This document shows positions 1 to 5,558 of a stretch of DNA of 6,961 nucleotides, in pieces (position 1 is the stretch's first letter; every line of letters starts with the position of its first letter). The notes under the pieces are model-generated. The model made no database searches. It was not told where the DNA came from and was given only the letters and a program-made list of their open reading frames with translations. Made by a program: the position numbers and the translations under genes. The DNA comes from Candidatus Eiseniibacteriota bacterium (lineage in GTDB: Bacteria; Eisenbacteria; RBG-16-71-46; JAGVPR01): assembly GCA_020052115.1 (NCBI GenBank), contig JAGVPR010000396.1, forward strand, positions 1 to 6,961, given 5' to 3'.

Positions 1-1876
1 CCGAGACGTCGAAGAGGTCCAGCGTGAAACCCCGCCCGGACGGCGCTCTGAAGCTGAGATCGAGCCCGCGGTGAAGCGACGTCGGCTCCGGCCACGCCGT
101 GAGCGCGAGCGCCGGAGGCGGCGCGGGGTCCGCAACCGCGACAAACGCGGGAATCACCTCGATCGCATCGAGATCGTATCCCGCAGTCGGGGCATCGGCG
201 CTGCCGTTGCCGTCATCGAGCACCCGGAGGTACCGCACCGAAACGAGCCCCGTCCCGGCGAGATCGAACTCGTGCGTACCGACGCTCGCTCCGATGAGCG
301 TCCAGGGACCGAGCGCGCCCGAGCCCCCGTAGAGCGAGAACCCCTCGGCGAAGGCATCCGTCGTGGGCGACTCGTGGATCGTCACATCGGCGCCGTCATG
401 GTCGGTGATCTCGGAGCCGAGACCCAGGTCCGCGACGATCTCGCCGCCCACGCCGATCGCACAGGCGACGCCATCCGGCGCGCCGAGCACCGACATCGTG
501 AGCGTCTGGTTCGAATGGGCGTTGTTCGGATCGGTGACGCGCGCCGTCTCGACGCGATCGCCGTAACGCCCGCCCCCTGAGAGCATCGTCACGTTCACCG
601 TCACGCCGCCGTTTTCGGGGACGACGACGCCCGGAACGACGACATCCTGATACCCGTTCGCGGAGACGGCGAGCGTGTAGGTCCCGGCAAGGAGCGGCTT
701 GTGGTAATCGCCGAGAGCCGGATCCGTGAACGCGGGCCAGTCGATTCCCTCCGCCACGATTCGCGCGCGAAGCGGAGCGCCGGTCACGGCATCCGTCACG
801 ACGCCGTGGACGCCCCATCCGGCCGCCTGGATCGTCGCGATCATCGCCGGCCGGTTCACGTTCCAGACGTTCGTCTCGTTCGCGTTCGCCGTCTCGATCG
901 TCCAGTCGAGGTCCCCGCGGGCGCCGTAGCTCCAGTCGTTGCAATCGCCGTGGGTTTCGTACCAGTACCAGCCCCGGACGGCCCAGTAGCCGTTGAACGA
1001 GGCGTAGAGGTTCGAAAGCGCGACGATGTAATCGTCATCTTGCGCGTAGATCGGCGTGTAGTTCCAGAGCGAGTTGACGACGTCGCCCGACGTGTGGAAC
1101 GAGAGTGAGACGTTGTACCAGTTCTCGGTCGCGTTCTCACGCATGGCGCGGGTCTCGGGCTCGGAGAAACCCGCACTGCCGCCGCCCGACTGCCACATGT
1201 AGTCGTAGTTCCGGTTCAAGTCCACGCTGTGGGCGTTGTACCGGCTGTTGGCCTCATAGCCGTCCGGGTTCACGATCGGGATGATCCAGATCTCGCGCGT
1301 GTTGACGAGGGCCGTGACCGTCGGGTCCGTACCGTAGTTCTGCGTGAGATACTCAGCGAGATTGAGGTTCAGTTCGGCGGCCATCTTCTCGTTTCCATGA
1401 TGCGAGCCGCAGATCCGTACCTCGGGCTCCGCTTCCTCGACCAGCGGATTGGCCGTGATGACGAGGGCCCAGAGGTTTCGCGCCTGGACGCTCTGTCCTA
1501 TGCTCACGAGCCGCGTGATCGAGGGATAGGTCGCCGCAAGCCCTTGGAGCGCCGCCGTCATCTGGGCATAGGTGGTCCAGACGGCCTGAGCCGGCGCCTG
1601 CTCATCGGACTCCGGCTGAGGGTCGAGACCCAAAGTCCGCATCCTCGCGAGCTGTTCCGGTGTCACACGGTAGAGGACGTCGTGACGGCCTGCCTCTTCG
1701 GGCTGGAGGCCCATCTTCTGAAGCTCGCGGACGGCTTCCCGGCTCGGGATCGGGGTGCGCACGAGGGTCGTGCCGGGCGGCGCGAACGGGTCGGACGCGC
1801 GGACCGCGGCGGGAAGGGCCAGCAGAGCACAGAGGGCCACGAAGACGATGCGGAGGCTGTCGCGCTGCGGGATCAT
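1..1876 (-). CDS. Secreted M14 zinc carboxypeptidase with accessory beta domains and FlgD-like tail (C-terminus beyond window)
   Basis: Exported metallopeptidase predicted to remove C-terminal residues from peptides or to act on peptidoglycan-type substrates; the substrate cannot be read from sequence. The reverse strand is open for 625 residues with no stop before the window edge. A signal peptide (about 1-28, hydrophobic 10-24, ending near ALPAAVRAS) is followed by a propeptide-like segment to about 97. The M14 domain spans about 98-350: zinc ligands H160 and E163 in SHHGNE, N221-R222 in DLNRNY for the substrate carboxylate, third zinc ligand H261 in SFHTSGD, catalytic E328 in DWTIET. All key residues are present, so it should be active. 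Next come a carboxypeptidase-regulatory-like domain (353-432), a jelly-roll-like domain (about 436-576, ending YDLDAIEVIP), a proline-rich linker, and from about 593 the start of a FlgD-Ig-like module. The ATG at 1876 is chosen because GGAGG lies six bases upstream and it gives a clean signal peptide; in-frame ATGs at 1915 and 1966 have no ribosome site. Confidence 0.93.
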   Translation of the reverse strand, partial: MIPQRDSLRIVFVALCALLALPAAVRASDPFAPPGTTLVRTPIPSREAVRELQKMGLQPEEAGRHDVLYRVTPEQLARMRTLGLDPQPESDEQAPAQAVWTTYAQMTAALQGLAATYPSITRLVSIGQSVQARNLWALVITANPLVEEAEPEVRICGSHHGNEKMAAELNLNLAEYLTQNYGTDPTVTALVNTREIWIIPIVNPDGYEANSRYNAHSVDLNRNYDYMWQSGGGSAGFSEPETRAMRENATENWYNVSLSFHTSGDVVNSLWNYTPIYAQDDDYIVALSNLYASFNGYWAVRGWYWYETHGDCNDWSYGARGDLDWTIETANANETNVWNVNRPAMIATIQAAGWGVHGVVTDAVTGAPLRARIVAEGIDWPAFTDPALGDYHKPLLAGTYTLAVSANGYQDVVVPGVVVPENGGVTVNVTMLSGGGRYGDRVETARVTDPNNAHSNQTLTMSVLGAPDGVACAIGVGGEIVADLGLGSEITDHDGADVTIHESPTTDAFAEGFSLYGGSGALGPWTLIGASVGTHEFDLAGTGLVSVRYLRVLDDGNGSADAPTAGYDLDAIEVIPAFVAVADPAPPPALALTAWPEPTSLHRGLDLSFRAPSGRGFTLDLFDVS

Positions 1877-1881
1877 CGCCG

Positions 1882-1888
1882 TCCTCCC
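1882..1888 (-). promoter_or_regulatory. Ribosome binding site of the M14 carboxypeptidase gene
   Basis: The minus strand reads GGGAGGA, with the GGAGG core six bases before the ATG at 1876. It decides the start, because the two further in-frame ATGs upstream (1915 and 1966) lack any purine-rich site. Confidence 0.75.
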
Positions 1889-1952
1889 GATGACGTTGGG
1901 TTTCCTTCTCTCCATCCCGGGCGGGAGGACGAGGGCCGTCTCGGATTCGCTG

Positions 1953-1958
1953 TACAAT
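1953..1958 (+). promoter_or_regulatory. Possible -10 element for cysE
   Basis: The plus strand reads TACAAT, five of six matches to TATAAT, in one of the few AT-rich patches of the 160-base divergent gap. It overlaps the minus-strand TAGAAT by two bases. No convincing -35 hexamer is visible. If used, the cysE transcript would begin near 1965, just before the inverted repeat at 1971-2003. Confidence 0.3.
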
Positions 1959-1962
1959 TCTA
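1957..1962 (-). promoter_or_regulatory. Possible -10 element for the M14 carboxypeptidase gene
   Basis: The minus strand reads TAGAAT, five of six matches to TATAAT, 80 bases before the chosen start. No good -35 hexamer is seen at the usual spacing, so this is only a candidate. A TAGAAT also precedes the other FlgD-tailed gene (2992-2997). Confidence 0.3.
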
Positions 1963-1970
1963 CCATGAGC

Positions 1971-2003
1971 CGGGCGGTTCGGCCTAACGAACCGGAACGC
2001 CCG
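1971..2003. promoter_or_regulatory. Inverted repeat / stem-loop in the divergent gap upstream of cysE
   Basis: A perfect 7-base inverted repeat, CGGTTCG (1975-1981) and CGAACCG (1988-1994), surrounds a 6-base spacer. After a 5-base bulge on the right side, four more pairs (CGGG 1971-1974 with CCCG 2000-2003) extend the stem. It could be a DNA operator for a dimeric regulator between the divergent genes, or a hairpin in the cysE leader about 20 bases ahead of its ribosome site. No known riboswitch or T-box features are seen, and there is no T-run, so it is not a classical terminator. Confidence 0.4.
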
Positions 2004-2036
2004 AGCCGATCAAGACCATGACCCGGAGCGACAGCC

Positions 2037-2951
2037 ATGAAGAGTCGAAAGATCCAGGAGCGCCTCGCCGAATACACGAAGCGGCTCGTCGCGACGTACA
2101 ACGGAGAGTCGCCATGCACGCACAACATTGACGGGGACAAGCCGTTCCCCTCTCAGGAGAAGACGATCGAGCTGCTCGGGCGCCTCTTCGAGCTGCTCTA
2201 CCCCGGCTTCTACGGCAGCCAGCACCTCACGCGAGGCAACGTCGCCTATCATGTCGGCGCGATTCTCGACGATGTGGCCGATGGGCTCGACGAGCAGATC
2301 TACCTCGCGATCCGGAGCGAGTGCCCGGCGGCCGATCCGTGCAGCCACTGCGTCGAGTTCGCGGAGACGAAGACCGCTGCGTTCCTCGAGGCGCTGCCCG
2401 AAGTGCGGCGCATGCTGACGCTGGACGTGCAGGCGGCGTTCGACGGGGACCCTGCGGCAAAGAACCTCGCCGAGATCATCCTCGCCTACCCCGGGCTCGA
2501 GGCCATCACCGTCTACCGTGTCGCGCACGAACTGAGCCGGCTCGGCGCACCTCTCCTACCGCGGATCATGACCGAGTGGGCGCACCGCAAGACCGGCGTG
2601 GACATCCATCCCGGGGCGAAGATCGGCGAGAGCTTCTTCATTGACCACGGCACCGGGGTCGTCATCGGGGAGACGACCGAGATCGGGGTGAATGTGAAGC
2701 TCTACCAAGGCGTCACGCTCGGCGCCCTCTCCTTCCCGAAGAACGAGCGCGGCGAGATCATCCGCGGGCACAAGCGCCATCCCACGATCGAGGACGAGGT
2801 GGTGATCTACGCCGGCGCGACGATCCTCGGCGGGGACACCGTGATCGGCCGCGGGTCGGTGATCGGCGGCAACACCTGGATCACGCATTCCATCCCCGCC
2901 ATGAGCCGCGTCATCAGCGTGCCGCAGGAGCAGAGGATCGAACAGGGGTAG
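2037..2951 (+). CDS. cysE: Serine O-acetyltransferase (CysE/EpsC type)
   Basis: Transfers acetyl from acetyl-CoA to L-serine, giving O-acetylserine for cysteine synthase; cytoplasmic. It is 304 residues long. An alpha-helical N-terminal half (1-180) includes the family motif LDVQAAFDGDPAA (129-141) and YPGLEAITVYRVAHEL (151-166). A left-handed beta-helix (hexapeptide repeats) follows from about 186. The catalytic pair expected from E. coli CysE is seen as D189 in VDIHPGAKIG and H204 in IDHGTGVVIGET, with the same 15-residue spacing. The HKRHPTIEDEVVIYAGATILGG stretch (245-266) is typical of the EpsC-like branch. The N-terminal half has a cysteine cluster, C96, C102 and C105. The protein ends EQRIEQG, without the terminal isoleucine tail that docks E. 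coli CysE into CysK. The start is ATG at 2037, with GGAG at 2025-2028 eight bases upstream. It is transcribed divergently from the M14 gene and has no partner cysteine gene in view. Confidence 0.95.
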   Translation: MKSRKIQERLAEYTKRLVATYNGESPCTHNIDGDKPFPSQEKTIELLGRLFELLYPGFYGSQHLTRGNVAYHVGAILDDVADGLDEQIYLAIRSECPAADPCSHCVEFAETKTAAFLEALPEVRRMLTLDVQAAFDGDPAAKNLAEIILAYPGLEAITVYRVAHELSRLGAPLLPRIMTEWAHRKTGVDIHPGAKIGESFFIDHGTGVVIGETTEIGVNVKLYQGVTLGALSFPKNERGEIIRGHKRHPTIEDEVVIYAGATILGGDTVIGRGSVIGGNTWITHSIPAMSRVISVPQEQRIEQG

Positions 2952-2991
2952 GACTCTCGGGTTTCGGCGCCACTCCGCGGACCGCCTGAGT

Positions 2992-2997
2992 TAGAAT
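2992..2997 (+). promoter_or_regulatory. Possible -10 element for the secreted protein gene at 3044
   Basis: TAGAAT, a five of six match to TATAAT, lies in the 92-base gap after cysE, 46 bases before the start at 3044. No matching -35 hexamer is seen. It suggests the downstream gene can be transcribed separately from cysE. Confidence 0.3.
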
Positions 2998-3031
2998 AGA
3001 GCCTGCGATGGGTCACATCCTCATGCGGCCC

Positions 3032-3038
3032 AGGGAGG
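3032..3038 (+). promoter_or_regulatory. Ribosome binding site that fixes the start at 3044
   Basis: AGGGAGG lies five bases before the ATG at 3044. In-frame ATGs at 3008 and 3023 are poorly placed and would put extra residues ahead of a good signal peptide; the site itself lies inside that longer reading. Confidence 0.75.
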
Positions 3039-3043
3039 CTCTC

Positions 3044-3859
3044 ATGATCCGATTCTCCCGCGGAATCCTGCGAGTCGCCGCCGCGGCGTTCGCCGTGGCT
3101 CTCGTGGCGCCGGCGACTTTCCCTGACGGCGGGGCTGCCCAGAGCGTGCCGAGTGATGCCTTCTACGAGTTCGTTGATCCCACGAGCTACGACCCCGGCT
3201 GCTACGGACCCTGCGACTGCCCCGTCTACAGCTACCCGATGTCGGGCATGTTCCGCCTTGTTTTCCAGAGCGTGGATCCTCTGTACACGAACTATGCCGT
3301 CGAGGACTTCGATGCCGTCGTCCGGCGCTTCGACGATTCTCTTCGGCTGCGCGGCCGCGGCACGTACCGGATCGGCGGCGAGTTCGCTCTTGTCCATCAG
3401 ATGATTCTGGACCTGGACGCCGACGGGACTCCGGAGCATCACGACAGCGGCCTCGTCCCGGGCGGCATTGAATTCCCCACCGTGGTGATCGCACTGCCCG
3501 CGCATGCCTACGCCTGCTCGGACACGGTGCTCGATATTCACGCCGCTCGCCTGACGGGCGGGGTCGAGGATCCTCCGGGTCCGGCGGATGTGCTCCACGC
3601 CGCGCCGAATCCGTTCACGAGGACGATCGAGCTGAGCTTCGTGCAGGCGGTCGCGGGACCGGCCGAAGCCTCGGTTTTCGATGCACAGGGCCGGCTCGCG
3701 CGCCGGCTCCCGACGGGCGGATGGTCGGCCGCAGGGCCCCGCGCGCTCGACTGGGACGGCCGCCTCGATAGGGGCGCCGCCGCGCCCGCAGGGCTCTACT
3801 TTGTGAGGGTGCGAACGCCGGGGAGGGAGTGGATGCGGCGGGTGGTGAGGATTGACTGA
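3044..3859 (+). CDS. Secreted protein of unknown function with FlgD-Ig-like/T9SS-sorting-like C-terminal domain
   Basis: 271 residues, exported by a predicted signal peptide: MIRFSRGILR then a hydrophobic stretch 11-24, with cleavage likely around 31-34. The central part (about 40-170) matches no family I can name. It starts with YEFVDP and a cysteine cluster C53, C57 and C59 (CYGPCDC), has a later lone C158, and contains GRGTYRIGGEFALVHQM (104-120) followed by LDLDADGTPEHHDSGLVPGG (122-141), a beta-rich pattern. Four cysteines in an exported protein suggest disulfides, and no metal or haem motif is complete. The last 90 residues (about 181-271) are a FlgD-Ig-like or T9SS-like sorting module: APNPFTRTIELSF, VFDAQGRLARRL, LDWDGR, PAGLYFVRVRT, ending RRVVRID. 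The start is chosen by AGGGAGG at 3032-3038. It sits 92 bases after cysE and is probably an independent unit. I infer a surface or secreted structural protein; no enzyme activity is evident. Confidence 0.85.
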   Translation: MIRFSRGILRVAAAAFAVALVAPATFPDGGAAQSVPSDAFYEFVDPTSYDPGCYGPCDCPVYSYPMSGMFRLVFQSVDPLYTNYAVEDFDAVVRRFDDSLRLRGRGTYRIGGEFALVHQMILDLDADGTPEHHDSGLVPGGIEFPTVVIALPAHAYACSDTVLDIHAARLTGGVEDPPGPADVLHAAPNPFTRTIELSFVQAVAGPAEASVFDAQGRLARRLPTGGWSAAGPRALDWDGRLDRGAAAPAGLYFVRVRTPGREWMRRVVRID

Positions 3860-3913
3860 AATGGCGGCGGGTGAAAGCCGGCGTTAGACGCCTCGAGAGA
3901 AACACGAACAACT

Positions 3914-3920
3914 GAGGAGG
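3914..3920 (+). promoter_or_regulatory. Strong ribosome binding site of the DUF1428 gene
   Basis: GAGGAGG lies five bases before the ATG at 3926, close to the ideal anti-Shine-Dalgarno match and the strongest site in the window. It suggests efficient translation of the DUF1428 protein. The 66-base gap before it also holds a small hairpin (GGCGT 3880-3884 with ACGCC 3888-3892) with no T-run. Confidence 0.75.
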
Positions 3921-3925
3921 ATCAA

Positions 3926-4279
3926 ATGCGATATGTAGATGGATACGTCTTGCCCGTGCCCAAGAAGAACCTGAAAGCCTATCTCCGCTTGGCCCGGATG
4001 GGAGAGAAACTGTGGCGGAAGCACGGTGCGCTCGACTACAAGGAGTGCGTCGGCGACGACCTCAAGACAAAGTGGGGAACCCCGTTTCCGCGAATGATGA
4101 AGTTGAAGCCCGGCGAGACCGTGGTGTTCTCCTATATCGTGTTCAAGTCGCGGGCTCATCGGGATCGCGTCAACGCAAAGGTGATGAAGGAAATGGCGAG
4201 CATCGGCGCGCAAGCAGATATGCCGTTCGATGTGAAGCGCATGGCCTACGGCGGGTTCAAGGTCTTGGTCACCGCCTAG
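3926..4279 (+). CDS. DUF1428 domain-containing protein (YbaA-like)
   Basis: 117 residues, the same length as E. coli YbaA, and recognisable along its whole length as a DUF1428 protein. Visible family features are MRYVDGYVLPVP at the N-terminus, GALDYKECVGDD (34-45), TVVFSYIVFKSRAHRDRVNA (65-84) and MPFDVKRMAYGGFKVLV (99-115). The family is thought to adopt a ferredoxin-like, dimeric alpha/beta-barrel fold; no reaction is established, so none is assigned. There is no signal peptide or membrane segment, so it is cytoplasmic. It is lysine-rich, and its codons use A/T third positions more freely than the neighbours (for example its first codons after the start, CGA TAT GTA GAT GGA), which hints at transfer or different expression. 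Its stop lies seven bases before the next gene's start, so the two are probably one operon. Confidence 0.9.
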   Translation: MRYVDGYVLPVPKKNLKAYLRLARMGEKLWRKHGALDYKECVGDDLKTKWGTPFPRMMKLKPGETVVFSYIVFKSRAHRDRVNAKVMKEMASIGAQADMPFDVKRMAYGGFKVLVTA

Positions 4280-4286
4280 CTCCGTG

Positions 4287-4763
4287 ATGGACGTGACAAC
4301 GCGAATGAAACTCCTGAGACGCATCGCGCAGTGGTCCGTCGCCGCCCTGGCCATCGCTCTCGTGGCGATTCAGTTCGTGCCGGTCGAGAGGACGAACCCT
4401 CCGGTTGAAACAGAGGTCCCGGCCGCCGCGGAAGTGCGAGCGGTCCTTCGCCGGGCGTGTTTCGACTGTCACTCCAATGAGACCGTCTGGCCCTGGTACA
4501 GCCGGGTGGCTCCGGTCTCGTGGCTGGTCGCGCACGACGTGCACGAGGGCCGCGAGGAGATGAACTTCTCGACCTGGAATCGCCTGACGACCAAGGAGCA
4601 AGACCACGCCCAGCGCGAGTGTTGGGAGAAGGTCGGGGAAGGCGAGATGCCCCCGCGGCTCTATCTTCAGCCGCATCCAAAGGCACACCTCTCTGCGGCC
4701 GATCGGTCGGTGCTGCGAGCCTGGTCGCTATCCAAGGACGGCGAGGACTCGGACGAGCGGTGA
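4287..4763 (+). CDS. Membrane-anchored haem-binding-domain protein (single CxxCH, cytochrome c-like)
   Basis: 158 residues. An N-terminal hydrophobic segment (about 13-31) after KLLRR acts as membrane anchor or uncleaved signal and places the rest in the periplasm. The body matches the haem-binding domain family (Haem_bd type): CFDCH at 58-62 for covalent haem c, then SNETVWPWYSRVAPVSWL (63-80), VHEGREEMNFSTW (85-97), and GEMPPRLYLQPHPKAHLS (119-136). M121 in GEMPP is the likely distal haem ligand. Its role is presumably electron transfer or sensing; the partner is unknown. Start choice is uncertain. GTG 4284, ATG 4287 and ATG 4305 are all in frame, none with a good ribosome site. ATG 4287 is taken because it lies just after the DUF1428 stop, consistent with translational coupling; 4305 would give a tidier signal (MKLLRRIAQW). 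The gene faces the minus-strand operon across a 161-base gap. Confidence 0.9.
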   Translation: MDVTTRMKLLRRIAQWSVAALAIALVAIQFVPVERTNPPVETEVPAAAEVRAVLRRACFDCHSNETVWPWYSRVAPVSWLVAHDVHEGREEMNFSTWNRLTTKEQDHAQRECWEKVGEGEMPPRLYLQPHPKAHLSAADRSVLRAWSLSKDGEDSDER

Positions 4764-4892
4764 CCGAGCGATAGGGGCGAACCGCATCGCGGGGGGCGAG
4801 CAAGGGCAGGAAGCTGGAGCCAGTGTTCAGACGGGGCCCGCCGGGCGTCCATTCGGAGGACGAGCATCCATCGTGAGGTGCACCGCGGCGAT

Positions 4893-4920
4893 CGGATCGC
4901 CCGGCTGCGCGCCGGATCCG
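4893..4920. terminator. Candidate stem-loop at the convergent gene junction
   Basis: CGGAT (4893-4897) and CCGGC (4901-4905) pair with GCCGG (4911-4915) and ATCCG (4916-4920), with a 3-base bulge and a 5-base loop. An overlapping, mutually exclusive stem exists as GGCGATC/GATCGCC (4887-4901). It lies directly after the stop of the minus-strand operon and within the gap after the plus-strand haem gene, where a terminator would be expected. No T-run follows on either strand, so it is at best a weak or atypical terminator. Nothing else was seen in 4764-4886. Confidence 0.3.
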
Positions 4921-4924
4921 CCCC

Positions 4925-5539
4925 CTACCCCCCGAATTCCACGTCGAGGCTCCCTTGCCGGACGATTTCCGGCTCGCCGAGCACGTTGACGATCGTTGTC
5001 GGAAGGTGATCGCTGCTCGGTCCGCCGTCCACGACCACGTCAATACCGTTCGCGAAGGTGGAGAGGACGGCGTCGGCGTCGAGGGCATGGAGCCCGCCGG
5101 TGAAGTTCGCCGAGGTCGAGGTGATCGGTTGGCCGACCATCTCGATGAGGCGCCTGAGGAAAAGCGGCCCGGGACACCGGACGGCCACGGTGCCGAGGGG
5201 CCCGACGAGCGCCGGCGGTACCTGAGACCCCGCATGCACGATGAGCGTGAGCGGCCCAGGCCAGTAGCGGTCCGCGAGGCGGATCGCCGAGGGAGCGAGC
5301 TGATTGGCGAGCCCGAGCGCCTCGGACGGCGTCGAGGCGAGCAGCAGGAGCGGGTTTCCGGAATCGCGACCCTTGAGCTGGTAGATGCGATCAACGGCCT
5401 TGGCGGCCAGCATGGCGCAGCCCAGCCCGTAGACGGTGTCGGAGGGATACGCGACCACGCTGCCTTCCAGGAACCGGCCCGCGATCTCCGCGAGCGCGGC
5501 CGGGGCCGGATGATGAATGTCGAGCGTGATCCGCTTCAT
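4925..5539 (-). CDS. tsaC: L-threonylcarbamoyladenylate synthase (Sua5/YciO/YrdC family)
   Basis: Makes threonylcarbamoyl-AMP from threonine, bicarbonate and ATP, the first step of t6A modification at position 37 of ANN-decoding tRNAs; cytoplasmic. The 204 residues form a single YrdC-type domain without the C-terminal Sua5 extension. Motifs in order: AYPSDTVYGLG (30-40), IYQLKGRDSGNPLLLL (52-67, with the conserved Lys-x-Arg), WPGPLTLI (93-100), TVAVRCPGP (117-125), ITSTSANFTGG (139-149), DGGPS (171-175) and PTTIVNV (180-186). ATG at 5539 is preferred because AGGGG lies five bases upstream; an in-frame GTG at 5545 has no room for a ribosome site. It follows purE by 19 bases on the same strand, so it is probably the last gene of the pur operon. 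A YciO-like paralogue with another role cannot be excluded, but the motif set fits the synthase. Confidence 0.92.
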   Translation of the reverse strand: MKRITLDIHHPAPAALAEIAGRFLEGSVVAYPSDTVYGLGCAMLAAKAVDRIYQLKGRDSGNPLLLLASTPSEALGLANQLAPSAIRLADRYWPGPLTLIVHAGSQVPPALVGPLGTVAVRCPGPLFLRRLIEMVGQPITSTSANFTGGLHALDADAVLSTFANGIDVVVDGGPSSDHLPTTIVNVLGEPEIVRQGSLDVEFGG

Positions 5540-5544
5540 GCGCA

Positions 5545-5549
5545 CCCCT
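5545..5549 (-). promoter_or_regulatory. Ribosome binding site of the tsaC-type gene
   Basis: The minus strand reads AGGGG, five bases before the ATG at 5539. It overlaps the alternative GTG start at 5545 and so argues for the shorter protein. Confidence 0.6.
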
Positions 5550-5558
5550 GTGGTCCCG

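Noticed and set aside
71..580. Plus-strand open frame of 169 codons
   Set aside because: It lies opposite the M14 carboxypeptidase, is extremely arginine-rich, and resembles no protein; it is a product of high GC.
396..944. Minus-strand open frame of 182 codons within the M14 gene
   Set aside because: Different frame of the same strand, composed mostly of arginine, glycine and aspartate; an artefact of codon bias.
1229..1987. Plus-strand open frame of 252 codons
   Set aside because: Antisense to the active-site region of the M14 gene, charged low-complexity translation, no domain; the minus-strand reading has every catalytic motif.
2807..3598. Minus-strand open frame of 263 codons opposite cysE and the secreted protein gene
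   Set aside because: It spans the end of one supported gene and most of another, has no motif and would need antisense overlap with both.
3880..3892. Small hairpin GGCGT/ACGCC after the secreted protein gene, considered as a terminator
   Set aside because: Only five base pairs with a three-base loop and no T-run; such stems are expected by chance at this GC.
4276..5394. Minus-strand open frame of 372 codons
   Set aside because: Long, but serine/arginine/proline-rich; it covers the haem-protein gene in antisense and the tsaC-type gene in a shifted frame, both of which have clear family motifs.
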